Below, in pieces: positions 48,195 to 61,161 of a DNA stretch of 64,000 bases. Numbering within the stretch: position 1 is the first letter of the stretch; every line of letters begins with the position of its first letter. The notes under the pieces were generated by a model that had not been told where the DNA came from, ran no database searches, and saw nothing but the letters and a program-made list of their open reading frames with translations. Origin of the DNA: Clavelina lepadiformis (taxonomy: Eukaryota; Chordata; Ascidiacea; Aplousobranchia; Clavelinidae). The DNA is taken from contig NC_135247.1 of the NCBI RefSeq assembly GCF_947623445.1, positions 1,614,501 through 1,678,500 on the forward strand. The letters run 5' to 3'. The position numbers and the translations under genes were made by a program.

Positions 48195-48276
48195 GTTGTC
48201 GTGGCCGAGTGGTTAAAGTGACAGACTCGAAATATGTTGGGCCCAGCCCGCGTAGGTTCGAATCCTGCCGACAACG
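48195..48276 (+). tRNA. tRNA-Ser(CGA), class d, unit 4
   Basis: Same D-stem and anticodon-stem damage as 41721-41802. Confidence 0.5.
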
Positions 48277-49866
48277 CCGATATTACTTTTGCAATTTCAT
48301 ATGGATATTGCATATGCATATTCATATGGATATGAAAGCAGAGGGTGGGTGGAGGGAACTCATGGCGCAGTGGAAAAATCGGAGAACGTCGATCGACAAG
48401 CTGCAGGTTCAAACCAGCGAGCCGCAGAGCGACGAGCCAACAACCGTTTGATGACCATTTGTCCGTCTACACCACCAGCTGGCTAGACTCACGTCTACAC
48501 CACCAGCTGGCTAGACTCACGTCTACACCACCAGCTGGCTAGACTCACGTAAATTCTGAGTATTTAGGAAGCTGCCGGAAGCTGTAAAAAAAGTTGCAAA
48601 AACTTGCCCTCCTAATCACCTAATCCTAATCCTAATCACTTACCTTATATAATATATATAGATATCTATATATAGATATAGTCATAAGTAAAACTATAAT
48701 TTATGAATTTCTTCACGTTTAAGGGGTCACTTCCCAATAAAACGACAAATTTGTGCCGGCAACACAGTGATTGTGACCGTGTCGCACTCAATGCGTCATA
48801 TTAAAAAAAGTAAAATTTTCCGGTCCAATGCGCATGTGACTTCGATGTGGAGTATTTCGTCGTTGCTTTGACGACAGCTGGTTCCAGGTCTAGGCTAAGT
48901 TTTAAATTTTGTGTGGGTTTGAATTTTTGTTTTTTTGGAGTATTTGTCATAAAATGTTAAGCTAAAAACTTGTTGTAAAGTTTAGGCAATTGTTATAGAA
49001 AACTGAGTACATGGATTTTGTCCAAATTAAGACTGTAGACAGACATAACCTAGGTCTTGTTGCAAGCCAAAATTCAGGGTAGGTTTATGATGTAGTTTTG
49101 CGTTGGTAGCTTCTTGATTTAATGTACTTTGCATTGAAAAGCCTATCTCTTTGAATTGGGACATGAACCCTTAAGCAAATAACAGAAGTTTACTTTAGTA
49201 CTTAAAATTTAGTTGAAACTAGCTTATAGTTAATACACTACAGAGACGTAGGCGTAGCTAGGTCTCGAAATCAGCTTGATTTTCATCTAGACTACGCTAG
49301 CTTGATTTTCATCTAGACTACGCTAGCTTGATTTTCATCTAGACTACGCTAGGTTGATTTTCATCTAGACTACGCTAGCTTGATTTTCATCTAGACTACG
49401 CTAGCTTGATTTTCATCTAGACTACGCTAGCTAGATTTTCATCTAGACTACGCTAGCTTGATTTTCATCTAGACTACGCTAGCTTGATTTTCATCTAGAC
49501 TACGCTAGCTTGATTTTCATCTAGATTACGCTAGCTTGATTTTCATCTAGACTACGCTAGCTTGATTTTCATCTAGACTACGCTAGCTTGATTTTCATCT
49601 AGACTATGCTAGCTTGATTTTCATCTAGACTACCCTAGCTAGATTTTCATCTAGACTACGCTAGCTTGATTTTCATCTAGACTACACTAGCTTGATTTTC
49701 ATCTAGACTACGCTAGCTTGATTTTCATCTAGACTACGCTAGCTACATTTTCATCTTGTCAGATTTGAAAGTCAGGAGAAGATTCCGGAAACACCGACAT
49801 GGTGGAATCTATCTAGTGATTCGAGAAAAGTGCGATTTTATCTATTTGCATTGCACATTAAGCACA

Positions 49867-49948
49867 GTTGTCGTGGCCGAGTGGTTAAGGCGACAGACTC
49901 GAAATCAGTTAGGCTATGCCCGCGTAGGTTCGAATCCCGCCGACAACG
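49867..49948 (+). tRNA. tRNA-Ser(CGA), class a, unit 5
   Basis: Same sequence and lesions as 41244-41325. Confidence 0.6.
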
Positions 49949-50025
49949 CCGATATTACTTTTGCAATTTCATATGGATATTCGGAAAAGTGCGATTTTAT
50001 CTATTTCATCTATGCATTAAGCACA

Positions 50026-50107
50026 GTTGTCGTGGCCGAGTGGTTAAGGCGACAGACTCGAAATCTGTTGGGCCCTGCCCGCGTAGGTTCGAATCCCGCT
50101 GACAACG
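50026..50107 (+). tRNA. tRNA-Ser(CGA), class b, unit 5
   Basis: Same as the near-intact copy at 41403-41484. Confidence 0.75.
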
Positions 50108-50184
50108 CCAATATTACTTTTGCAATTTCATATGGATATTCGGAAAAGTGCGATTTTATCTATTTCATCTATGCATTAAGCACA

Positions 50185-50266
50185 GTTGTCGTGGCCGAGT
50201 GGTTAAGGCGACAGACTCGAAATCTGTTGGGCCCTGCCCGCGTAGGTTCAAAGCCCGCCGACAACG
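50185..50266 (+). tRNA. tRNA-Ser(CGA), class c, unit 5
   Basis: Same T-loop damage as 41562-41643. Confidence 0.5.
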
Positions 50267-50343
50267 CCGATATTACTTTTGCAATTTCATATGGATATTC
50301 AGAAATGTACCATTTTAACAATTTCATCTATGCATTAAGCACA

Positions 50344-50425
50344 GTTGTCGTGGCCGAGTGGTTAAAGTGACAGACTCGAAATATGTTGGGCCCAGCCCGC
50401 GTAGGTTCGAATCCTGCCGACAACG
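50344..50425 (+). tRNA. tRNA-Ser(CGA), class d, unit 5
   Basis: Same D-stem and anticodon-stem damage as 41721-41802. Confidence 0.5.
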
Positions 50426-52052
50426 CCGATATTACTTTTGCAATTTCATATGGATATTGCATATGCATATTCATATGGATATGAAAGCAGAGGGTGGGTG
50501 GAGGGAACTCATGGCGCAGTGGAAAAATCGGAGAACGTCGATCGACAAGCTGCAGGTTCAAACCAGCGAGCCGCAGAGCGACGAGCCAACAACCGTTTGA
50601 TGACCATTTGTCCGTCTACACCACCAGCTGGCTAGACTCACGTCTACACCACCAGCTGGCTAGACTCACGTCTACACCACCAGCTGGCTAGACTCACGTC
50701 TACACCACCAGCTGGCTAGACTCACGTAAATTCTGAGTATTTAGGAAGCTGCCGGAAGCTGTAAAAAAAGTTGCAAAAGTTGCAAAAACTTGCCCTCCTA
50801 ATCACCTAATCCTAATCCTAATCACTTACCTTATATAATATATATAGATATCTATATATAGATATAGTCATAAGTAAAACTATAATTTATGAATTTCTTC
50901 ACGTTTAAGGGGTCACTTCCCAATAAAACGACAAATTTGTGCCGGCAACACAGTGATTGTGACCGTATCGCACTCAATGCGTCATATTAAAAAAAGTAAA
51001 ATTTTCCGGTCCAATGCGCATGTGACTTCGATGTGGAGTATTTCGTCGTTGCTTTGACGACAGCTGGTTCCAGGTCTAGGCTAAGTTTTAAATTTTGTGT
51101 GGGTTTGAATTTTTGTTTTTTTGGAGTATTTGTCATAAAATGTTAAGCTAAAAACTTGTTGTAAAGTTTAGGCAATTGTTATAGAAAACTGAGTACATGG
51201 ATTTTGTCCAAATTAAGACTGTAGACAGACATAACCTAGGTCTTGTTGCAAGCCAAAATTCAGGGTAGGTTTATGATGTAGTTTTGCGTTGGTAGCTTCT
51301 TGATTTAATGTACTTTGCATTGAAAAGCCTATCTCTTTGAATTGGGACATGAACCCTTAAGCAAATAACAGAAGTTTACTTTAGTACTTAAAATTTAGTT
51401 GAAACTAGCTTATAGTTAATACACTACAGAGACGTAGGCGTAGCTAGGTCTCGAAATCAGCTTGATTTTCATCTAGACTACGCTAGCTTGATTTTCATCT
51501 AGACTACGCTAGCTTGATTTTCATCTAGACTACGCTAGGTTGATTTTCATCTAGACTACGCTAGCTTGATTTTCATCTAGACTACGCTAGCTTGATTTTC
51601 ATCTAGACTACGCTAGCTAGATTTTCATCTAGACTACGCTAGCTTGATTTTCATCTAGACTACGCTAGCTTGATTTTCATCTAGACTACGCTAGCTTGAT
51701 TTTCATCTAGATTACGCTAGCTTGATTTTCATCTAGACTACGCTAGCTTGATTTTCATCTAGACTACGCTAGCTTGATTTTCATCTAGACTATGCTAGCT
51801 TGATTTTCATCTAGACTACCCTAGCTAGATTTTCATCTAGACTACGCTAGCTTGATTTTCATCTAGACTACACTAGCTTGATTTTCATCTAGACTACGCT
51901 AGCTTGATTTTCATCTAGACTACGCTAGCTACATTTTCATCTTGTCAGATTTGAAAGTCAGGAGAAGATTCCGGAAACACCGACATGGTGGAATCTATCT
52001 AGTGATTCGAGAAAAGTGCGATTTTATCTATTTGCATTGCACATTAAGCACA

Positions 52053-52134
52053 GTTGTCGTGGCCGAGTGGTTAAGGCGACAGACTCGAAATCAGTTAGGC
52101 TATGCCCGCGTAGGTTCGAATCCCGCCGACAACG
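52053..52134 (+). tRNA. tRNA-Ser(CGA), class a, unit 6
   Basis: Same sequence and lesions as 41244-41325. Confidence 0.6.
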
Positions 52135-52211
52135 CCGATATTACTTTTGCAATTTCATATGGATATTCGGAAAAGTGCGATTTTATCTATTTCATCTATG
52201 CATTAAGCACA

Positions 52212-52293
52212 GTTGTCGTGGCCGAGTGGTTAAGGCGACAGACTCGAAATCTGTTGGGCCCTGCCCGCGTAGGTTCGAATCCCGCTGACAACG
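52212..52293 (+). tRNA. tRNA-Ser(CGA), class b, unit 6
   Basis: Same as the near-intact copy at 41403-41484. Confidence 0.75.
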
Positions 52294-52370
52294 CCAATAT
52301 TACTTTTGCAATTTCATATGGATATTCGGAAAAGTGCGATTTTATCTATTTCATCTATGCATTAAGCACA

Positions 52371-52452
52371 GTTGTCGTGGCCGAGTGGTTAAGGCGACAG
52401 ACTCGAAATCTGTTGGGCCCTGCCCGCGTAGGTTCAAAGCCCGCCGACAACG
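52371..52452 (+). tRNA. tRNA-Ser(CGA), class c, unit 6
   Basis: Same T-loop damage as 41562-41643. Confidence 0.5.
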
Positions 52453-52529
52453 CCGATATTACTTTTGCAATTTCATATGGATATTCAGAAATGTACCATT
52501 TTAACAATTTCATCTATGCATTAAGCACA

Positions 52530-52611
52530 GTTGTCGTGGCCGAGTGGTTAAAGTGACAGACTCGAAATATGTTGGGCCCAGCCCGCGTAGGTTCGAATCC
52601 TGCCGACAACG
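52530..52611 (+). tRNA. tRNA-Ser(CGA), class d, unit 6
   Basis: Same D-stem and anticodon-stem damage as 41721-41802. Confidence 0.5.
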
Positions 52612-54210
52612 CCGATATTACTTTTGCAATTTCATATGGATATTGCATATGCATATTCATATGGATATGAAAGCAGAGGGTGGGTGGAGGGAACTCATGG
52701 CGCAGTGGAAAAATCGGAGAACGTCGATCGACAAGCTGCAGGTTCAAACCAGCGAGCCGCAGAGCGACGAGCCAACAACCGTTTGATGACCATTTGTCCG
52801 TCTACACCACCAGCTGGCTAGACTCACGTCTACACCACCAGCTGGCTAGACTCACGTCTACACCACCAGCTGGCTAGACTCACGTAAATTCTGAGTATTT
52901 AGGAAGCTGCCGGAAGCTGTAAAAAAAGTTGCAAAAGTTGCAAAAACTTGCCCTCCTAATCACCTAATCCTAATCCTAATCACTTACCTTATATAATATA
53001 TATAGATATCTATATATAGATATAGTCATAAGTAAAACTATAATTTATGAATTTCTTCACGTTTAAGGGGTCACTTCCCAATAAAACGACAAATTTGTGC
53101 CGGCAACACAGTGATTGTGACCGTGTCGCACTCAATGCGTCATATTAAAAAAAGTAAAATTTTCCGGTCCAATGCGCATGTGACTTCGATGTGGAGTATT
53201 TCGTCGTTGCTTTGACGACAGCTGGTTCCAGGTCTAGGCTAAGTTTTAAATTTTGTGTGGGTTTGAATTTTTGTTTTTTTGGAGTATTTGTCATAAAATG
53301 TTAAGCTAAAAACTTGTTGTAAAGTTTAGGCAATTGTTATAGAAAACTGAGTACATGGATTTTGTCCAAATTAAGACTGTAGACAGACATAACCTAGGTC
53401 TTGTTGCAAGCCAAAATTCAGGGTAGGTTTATGATGTAGTTTTGCGTTGGTAGCTTCTTGATTTAATGTACTTTGCATTGAAAAGCCTATCTCTTTGAAT
53501 TGGGACATGAACCCTTAAGCAAATAACAGAAGTTTACTTTAGTACTTAAAATTTAGTTGAAACTAGCTTATAGTTAATACACTACAGAGACGTAGGCGTA
53601 GCTAGGTCTCGAAATCAGCTTGATTTTCATCTAGACTACGCTAGCTTGATTTTCATCTAGACTACGCTAGCTTGATTTTCATCTAGACTACGCTAGGTTG
53701 ATTTTCATCTAGACTACGCTAGCTTGATTTTCATCTAGACTACGCTAGCTTGATTTTCATCTAGACTACGCTAGCTAGATTTTCATCTAGACTACGCTAG
53801 CTTGATTTTCATCTAGACTACGCTAGCTTGATTTTCATCTAGACTACGCTAGCTTGATTTTCATCTAGATTACGCTAGCTTGATTTTCATCTAGACTACG
53901 CTAGCTTGATTTTCATCTAGACTACGCTAGCTTGATTTTCATCTAGACTATGCTAGCTTGATTTTCATCTAGACTACCCTAGCTAGATTTTCATCTAGAC
54001 TACGCTAGCTTGATTTTCATCTAGACTACACTAGCTTGATTTTCATCTAGACTACGCTAGCTTGATTTTCATCTAGACTACGCTAGCTACATTTTCATCT
54101 TGTCAGATTTGAAAGTCAGGAGAAGATTCCGGAAACACCGACATGGTGGAATCTATCTAGTGATTCGAGAAAAGTGCGATTTTATCTATTTGCATTGCAC
54201 ATTAAGCACA

Positions 54211-54292
54211 GTTGTCGTGGCCGAGTGGTTAAGGCGACAGACTCGAAATCAGTTAGGCTATGCCCGCGTAGGTTCGAATCCCGCCGACAACG
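54211..54292 (+). tRNA. tRNA-Ser(CGA), class a, unit 7
   Basis: Same sequence and lesions as 41244-41325. Confidence 0.6.
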
Positions 54293-54369
54293 CCGATATT
54301 ACTTTTGCAATTTCATATGGATATTCGGAAAAGTGCGATTTTATCTATTTCATCTATGCATTAAGCACA

Positions 54370-54451
54370 GTTGTCGTGGCCGAGTGGTTAAGGCGACAGA
54401 CTCGAAATCTGTTGGGCCCTGCCCGCGTAGGTTCGAATCCCGCTGACAACG
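54370..54451 (+). tRNA. tRNA-Ser(CGA), class b, unit 7
   Basis: Same as the near-intact copy at 41403-41484. Confidence 0.75.
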
Positions 54452-54528
54452 CCAATATTACTTTTGCAATTTCATATGGATATTCGGAAAAGTGCGATTT
54501 TATCTATTTCATCTATGCATTAAGCACA

Positions 54529-54610
54529 GTTGTCGTGGCCGAGTGGTTAAGGCGACAGACTCGAAATCTGTTGGGCCCTGCCCGCGTAGGTTCAAAGCCC
54601 GCCGACAACG
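54529..54610 (+). tRNA. tRNA-Ser(CGA), class c, unit 7
   Basis: Same T-loop damage as 41562-41643. Confidence 0.5.
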
Positions 54611-54687
54611 CCGATATTACTTTTGCAATTTCATATGGATATTCAGAAATGTACCATTTTAACAATTTCATCTATGCATTAAGCACA

Positions 54688-54769
54688 GTTGTCGTGGCCG
54701 AGTGGTTAAAGTGACAGACTCGAAATATGTTGGGCCCAGCCCGCGTAGGTTCGAATCCTGCCGACAACG
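54688..54769 (+). tRNA. tRNA-Ser(CGA), class d, unit 7
   Basis: Same D-stem and anticodon-stem damage as 41721-41802. Confidence 0.5.
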
Positions 54770-56368
54770 CCGATATTACTTTTGCAATTTCATATGGATA
54801 TTGCATATGCATATTCATATGGATATGAAAGCAGAGGGTGGGTGGAGGGAACTCATGGCGCAGTGGAAAAATCGGAGAACGTCGATCGACAAGCTGCAGG
54901 TTCAAACCAGCGAGCCGCAGAGCGACGAGCCAACAACCGTTTGATGACCATTTGTCCGTCTACACCACCAGCTGGCTAGACTCACGTCTACACCACCAGC
55001 TGGCTAGACTCACGTCTACACCACCAGCTGGCTAGACTCACGTAAATTCTGAGTATTTAGGAAGCTGCCGGAAGCTGTAAAAAAAGTTGCAAAAGTTGCA
55101 AAAACTTGCCCTCCTAATCACCTAATCCTAATCCTAATCACTTACCTTATATAATATATATAGATATCTATATATAGATATAGTCATAAGTAAAACTATA
55201 ATTTATGAATTTCTTCACGTTTAAGGGGTCACTTCCCAATAAAACGACAAATTTGTGCCGGCAACACAGTGATTGTGACCGTGTCGCACTCAATGCGTCA
55301 TATTAAAAAAAGTAAAATTTTCCGGTCCAATGCGCATGTGACTTCGATGTGGAGTATTTCGTCGTTGCTTTGACGACAGCTGGTTCCAGGTCTAGGCTAA
55401 GTTTTAAATTTTGTGTGGGTTTGAATTTTTGTTTTTTTGGAGTATTTGTCATAAAATGTTAAGCTAAAAACTTGTTGTAAAGTTTAGGCAATTGTTATAG
55501 AAAACTGAGTACATGGATTTTGTCCAAATTAAGACTGTAGACAGACATAACCTAGGTCTTGTTGCAAGCCAAAATTCAGGGTAGGTTTATGATGTAGTTT
55601 TGCGTTGGTAGCTTCTTGATTTAATGTACTTTGCATTGAAAAGCCTATCTCTTTGAATTGGGACATGAACCCTTAAGCAAATAACAGAAGTTTACTTTAG
55701 TACTTAAAATTTAGTTGAAACTAGCTTATAGTTAATACACTACAGAGACGTAGGCGTAGCTAGGTCTCGAAATCAGCTTGATTTTCATCTAGACTACGCT
55801 AGCTTGATTTTCATCTAGACTACGCTAGCTTGATTTTCATCTAGACTACGCTAGGTTGATTTTCATCTAGACTACGCTAGCTTGATTTTCATCTAGACTA
55901 CGCTAGCTTGATTTTCATCTAGACTACGCTAGCTAGATTTTCATCTAGACTACGCTAGCTTGATTTTCATCTAGACTACGCTAGCTTGATTTTCATCTAG
56001 ACTACGCTAGCTTGATTTTCATCTAGATTACGCTAGCTTGATTTTCATCTAGACTACGCTAGCTTGATTTTCATCTAGACTACGCTAGCTTGATTTTCAT
56101 CTAGACTATGCTAGCTTGATTTTCATCTAGACTACCCTAGCTAGATTTTCATCTAGACTACGCTAGCTTGATTTTCATCTAGACTACACTAGCTTGATTT
56201 TCATCTAGACTACGCTAGCTTGATTTTCATCTAGACTACGCTAGCTACATTTTCATCTTGTCAGATTTGAAAGTCAGGAGAAGATTCCGGAAACACCGAC
56301 ATGGTGGAATCTATCTAGTGATTCGAGAAAAGTGCGATTTTATCTATTTGCATTGCACATTAAGCACA

Positions 56369-56450
56369 GTTGTCGTGGCCGAGTGGTTAAGGCGACAGAC
56401 TCGAAATCAGTTAGGCTATGCCCGCGTAGGTTCGAATCCCGCCGACAACG
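56369..56450 (+). tRNA. tRNA-Ser(CGA), class a, unit 8
   Basis: Same sequence and lesions as 41244-41325. Confidence 0.6.
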
Positions 56451-56527
56451 CCGATATTACTTTTGCAATTTCATATGGATATTCGGAAAAGTGCGATTTT
56501 ATCTATTTCATCTATGCATTAAGCACA

Positions 56528-56609
56528 GTTGTCGTGGCCGAGTGGTTAAGGCGACAGACTCGAAATCTGTTGGGCCCTGCCCGCGTAGGTTCGAATCCCG
56601 CTGACAACG
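56528..56609 (+). tRNA. tRNA-Ser(CGA), class b, unit 8
   Basis: Same as the near-intact copy at 41403-41484. Confidence 0.75.
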
Positions 56610-56686
56610 CCAATATTACTTTTGCAATTTCATATGGATATTCGGAAAAGTGCGATTTTATCTATTTCATCTATGCATTAAGCACA

Positions 56687-56768
56687 GTTGTCGTGGCCGA
56701 GTGGTTAAGGCGACAGACTCGAAATCTGTTGGGCCCTGCCCGCGTAGGTTCAAAGCCCGCCGACAACG
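56687..56768 (+). tRNA. tRNA-Ser(CGA), class c, unit 8
   Basis: Same T-loop damage as 41562-41643. Confidence 0.5.
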
Positions 56769-56845
56769 CCGATATTACTTTTGCAATTTCATATGGATAT
56801 TCAGAAATGTACCATTTTAACAATTTCATCTATGCATTAAGCACA

Positions 56846-56927
56846 GTTGTCGTGGCCGAGTGGTTAAAGTGACAGACTCGAAATATGTTGGGCCCAGCCC
56901 GCGTAGGTTCGAATCCTGCCGACAACG
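56846..56927 (+). tRNA. tRNA-Ser(CGA), class d, unit 8
   Basis: Same D-stem and anticodon-stem damage as 41721-41802. Confidence 0.5.
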
Positions 56928-58526
56928 CCGATATTACTTTTGCAATTTCATATGGATATTGCATATGCATATTCATATGGATATGAAAGCAGAGGGTGGG
57001 TGGAGGGAACTCATGGCGCAGTGGAAAAATCGGAGAACGTCGATCGACAAGCTGCAGGTTCAAACCAGCGAGCCGCAGAGCGACGAGCCAACAACCGTTT
57101 GATGACCATTTGTCCGTCTACACCACCAGCTGGCTAGACTCACGTCTACACCACCAGCTGGCTAGACTCACGTTTACACCACCAGCTGGCTAGACTCACG
57201 TAAATTCTGAGTATTTAGGAAGCTGCCGGAAGCTGTAAAAAAAGTTGCAAAAGTTGCAAAAACTTGCCCTCCTAATCACCTAATCCTAATCCTAATCACT
57301 TACCTTATATAATATATATAGATATCTATATATAGATATAGTCATAAGTAAAACTATAATTTATGAATTTCTTCACGTTTAAGGGGTCACTTCCCAATAA
57401 AACGACAAATTTGTGCCGGCAACACAGTGATTGTGACCGTGTCGCACTCAATGCGTCATATTAAAAAAAGTAAAATTTTCCGGTCCAATGCGCATGTGAC
57501 TTCGATGTGGAGTATTTCGTCGTTGCTTTGACGACAGCTGGTTCCAGGTCTAGGCTAAGTTTTAAATTTTGTGTGGGTTTGAATTTTTGTTTTTTTGGAG
57601 TATTTGTCATAAAATGTTAAGCTAAAAACTTGTTGTAAAGTTTAGGCAATTGTTATAGAAAACTGAGTACATGGATTTTGTCCAAATTAAGACTGTAGAC
57701 AGACATAACCTAGGTCTTGTTGCAAGCCAAAATTCAGGGTAGGTTTATGATGTAGTTTTGCGTTGGTAGCTTCTTGATTTAATGTACTTTGCATTGAAAA
57801 GCCTATCTCTTTGAATTGGGACATGAACCCTTAAGCAAATAACAGAAGTTTACTTTAGTACTTAAAATTTAGTTGAAACTAGCTTATAGTTAATACACTA
57901 CAGAGACGTAGGCGTAGCTAGGTCTCGAAATCAGCTTGATTTTCATCTAGACTACGCTAGCTTGATTTTCATCTAGACTACGCTAGCTTGATTTTCATCT
58001 AGACTACGCTAGGTTGATTTTCATCTAGACTACGCTAGCTTGATTTTCATCTAGACTACGCTAGCTTGATTTTCATCTAGACTACGCTAGCTAGATTTTC
58101 ATCTAGACTACGCTAGCTTGATTTTCATCTAGACTACGCTAGCTTGATTTTCATCTAGACTACGCTAGCTTGATTTTCATCTAGATTACGCTAGCTTGAT
58201 TTTCATCTAGACTACGCTAGCTTGATTTTCATCTAGACTACGCTAGCTTGATTTTCATCTAGACTATGCTAGCTTGATTTTCATCTAGACTACCCTAGCT
58301 AGATTTTCATCTAGACTACGCTAGCTTGATTTTCATCTAGACTACACTAGCTTGATTTTCATCTAGACTACGCTAGCTTGATTTTCATCTAGACTACGCT
58401 AGCTACATTTTCATCTTGTCAGATTTGAAAGTCAGGAGAAGATTCCGGAAACACCGACATGGTGGAATCTATCTAGTGATTCGAGAAAAGTGCGATTTTA
58501 TCTATTTGCATTGCACATTAAGCACA

Positions 58527-58608
58527 GTTGTCGTGGCCGAGTGGTTAAGGCGACAGACTCGAAATCAGTTAGGCTATGCCCGCGTAGGTTCGAATCCCGC
58601 CGACAACG
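58527..58608 (+). tRNA. tRNA-Ser(CGA), class a, unit 9
   Basis: Same sequence and lesions as 41244-41325. Confidence 0.6.
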
Positions 58609-58685
58609 CCGATATTACTTTTGCAATTTCATATGGATATTCGGAAAAGTGCGATTTTATCTATTTCATCTATGCATTAAGCACA

Positions 58686-58767
58686 GTTGTCGTGGCCGAG
58701 TGGTTAAGGCGACAGACTCGAAATCTGTTGGGCCCTGCCCGCGTAGGTTCGAATCCCGCTGACAACG
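58686..58767 (+). tRNA. tRNA-Ser(CGA), class b, unit 9
   Basis: Same as the near-intact copy at 41403-41484. Confidence 0.75.
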
Positions 58768-58844
58768 CCAATATTACTTTTGCAATTTCATATGGATATT
58801 CGGAAAAGTGCGATTTTATCTATTTCATCTATGCATTAAGCACA

Positions 58845-58926
58845 GTTGTCGTGGCCGAGTGGTTAAGGCGACAGACTCGAAATCTGTTGGGCCCTGCCCG
58901 CGTAGGTTCAAAGCCCGCCGACAACG
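58845..58926 (+). tRNA. tRNA-Ser(CGA), class c, unit 9
   Basis: Same T-loop damage as 41562-41643. Confidence 0.5.
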
Positions 58927-59003
58927 CCGATATTACTTTTGCAATTTCATATGGATATTCAGAAATGTACCATTTTAACAATTTCATCTATGCATTAAGC
59001 ACA

Positions 59004-59085
59004 GTTGTCGTGGCCGAGTGGTTAAAGTGACAGACTCGAAATATGTTGGGCCCAGCCCGCGTAGGTTCGAATCCTGCCGACAACG
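59004..59085 (+). tRNA. tRNA-Ser(CGA), class d, unit 9
   Basis: Same D-stem and anticodon-stem damage as 41721-41802. Confidence 0.5.
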
Positions 59086-60684
59086 CCGATATTACTTTTG
59101 CAATTTCATATGGATATTGCATATGCATATTCATATGGATATGAAAGCAGAGGGTGGGTGGAGGGAACTCATGGCGCAGTGGAAAAATCGGAGAACGTCG
59201 ATCGACAAGCTGCAGGTTCAAACCAGCGAGCCGCAGAGCGACGAGCCAACAACCGTTTGATGACCATTTGTCCGTCTACACCACCAGCTGGCTAGACTCA
59301 CGTCTACACCACCAGCTGGCTAGACTCACGTCTACACCACCAGCTGGCTAGACTCACGTAAATTCTGAGTATTTAGGAAGCTGCCGGAAGCTGTAAAAAA
59401 AGTTGCAAAAGTTGCAAAAACTTGCCCTCCTAATCACCTAATCCTAATCCTAATCACTTACCTTATATAATATATATAGATATCTATATATAGATATAGT
59501 CATAAGTAAAACTATAATTTATGAATTTCTTCACGTTTAAGGGGTCACTTCCCAATAAAACGACAAATTTGTGCCGGCAACACAGTGATTGTGACCGTGT
59601 CGCACTCAATGCGTCATATTAAAAAAAGTAAAATTTTCCGGTCCAATGCGCATGTGACTTCGATGTGGAGTATTTCGTCGTTGCTTTGACGACAGCTGGT
59701 TCCAGGTCTAGGCTAAGTTTTAAATTTTGTGTGGGTTTGAATTTTTGTTTTTTTGGAGTATTTGTCATAAAATGTTAAGCTAAAAACTTGTTGTAAAGTT
59801 TAGGCAATTGTTATAGAAAACTGAGTACATGGATTTTGTCCAAATTAAGACTGTAGACAGACATAACCTAGGTCTTGTTGCAAGCCAAAATTCAGGGTAG
59901 GTTTATGATGTAGTTTTGCGTTGGTAGCTTCTTGATTTAATGTACTTTGCATTGAAAAGCCTATCTCTTTGAATTGGGACATGAACCCTTAAGCAAATAA
60001 CAGAAGTTTACTTTAGTACTTAAAATTTAGTTGAAACTAGCTTATAGTTAATACACTACAGAGACGTAGGCGTAGCTAGGTCTCGAAATCAGCTTGATTT
60101 TCATCTAGACTACGCTAGCTTGATTTTCATCTAGACTACGCTAGCTTGATTTTCATCTAGACTACGCTAGGTTGATTTTCATCTAGACTACGCTAGCTTG
60201 ATTTTCATCTAGACTACGCTAGCTTGATTTTCATCTAGACTACGCTAGCTAGATTTTCATCTAGACTACGCTAGCTTGATTTTCATCTAGACTACGCTAG
60301 CTTGATTTTCATCTAGACTACGCTAGCTTGATTTTCATCTAGATTACGCTAGCTTGATTTTCATCTAGACTACGCTAGCTTGATTTTCATCTAGACTACG
60401 CTAGCTTGATTTTCATCTAGACTATGCTAGCTTGATTTTCATCTAGACTACCCTAGCTAGATTTTCATCTAGACTACGCTAGCTTGATTTTCATCTAGAC
60501 TACACTAGCTTGATTTTCATCTAGACTACGCTAGCTTGATTTTCATCTAGACTACGCTAGCTACATTTTCATCTTGTCAGATTTGAAAGTCAGGAGAAGA
60601 TTCCGGAAACACCGACATGGTGGAATCTATCTAGTGATTCGAGAAAAGTGCGATTTTATCTATTTGCATTGCACATTAAGCACA

Positions 60685-60766
60685 GTTGTCGTGGCCGAGT
60701 GGTTAAGGCGACAGACTCGAAATCAGTTAGGCTATGCCCGCGTAGGTTCGAATCCCGCCGACAACG
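60685..60766 (+). tRNA. tRNA-Ser(CGA), class a, unit 10
   Basis: Same sequence and lesions as 41244-41325. Confidence 0.6.
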
Positions 60767-60843
60767 CCGATATTACTTTTGCAATTTCATATGGATATTC
60801 GGAAAAGTGCGATTTTATCTATTTCATCTATGCATTAAGCACA

Positions 60844-60925
60844 GTTGTCGTGGCCGAGTGGTTAAGGCGACAGACTCGAAATCTGTTGGGCCCTGCCCGC
60901 GTAGGTTCGAATCCCGCTGACAACG
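60844..60925 (+). tRNA. tRNA-Ser(CGA), class b, unit 10
   Basis: Same as the near-intact copy at 41403-41484. Confidence 0.75.
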
Positions 60926-61002
60926 CCAATATTACTTTTGCAATTTCATATGGATATTCGGAAAAGTGCGATTTTATCTATTTCATCTATGCATTAAGCA
61001 CA

Positions 61003-61084
61003 GTTGTCGTGGCCGAGTGGTTAAGGCGACAGACTCGAAATCTGTTGGGCCCTGCCCGCGTAGGTTCAAAGCCCGCCGACAACG
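61003..61084 (+). tRNA. tRNA-Ser(CGA), class c, unit 10
   Basis: Same T-loop damage as 41562-41643. Confidence 0.5.
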
Positions 61085-61161
61085 CCGATATTACTTTTGC
61101 AATTTCATATGGATATTCAGAAATGTACCATTTTAACAATTTCATCTATGCATTAAGCACA

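Larger units (their letters stand above)
46570..48718. repeat. Macrosatellite unit 4 (2,149 bp, 9-bp deletion)
   Basis: Lacks one GTTGCAAAA 9-mer near 48590-48605, where other units have it twice in tandem. Also has A instead of G at 46632 (GACCGTATCGC), a change shared only with unit 6. tRNA cluster 47718-48276. Confidence 0.95.
48719..50904. repeat. Macrosatellite unit 5 (2,186 bp, extra 28-mer)
   Basis: Has four rather than three 28-bp repeats (about 50616-50727), accounting exactly for its +28 bp. tRNA cluster 49867-50425. Confidence 0.95.
50905..53062. repeat. Macrosatellite unit 6 (2,158 bp)
   Basis: Carries the A variant at 50967, shared only with unit 4 at the same unit position. 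tRNA cluster 52053-52611. Confidence 0.95.
53063..55220. repeat. Macrosatellite unit 7 (2,158 bp)
   Basis: Canonical unit. Minisatellite 53618-54100, tRNA cluster 54211-54769. Confidence 0.95.
55221..57378. repeat. Macrosatellite unit 8 (2,158 bp)
   Basis: Canonical except for T at 57174 in the third 28-mer (CGTTTACACC). tRNA cluster 56369-56927. Confidence 0.95.
57379..59536. repeat. Macrosatellite unit 9 (2,158 bp)
   Basis: Canonical unit. Minisatellite 57934-58416, tRNA cluster 58527-59085. Confidence 0.95.
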
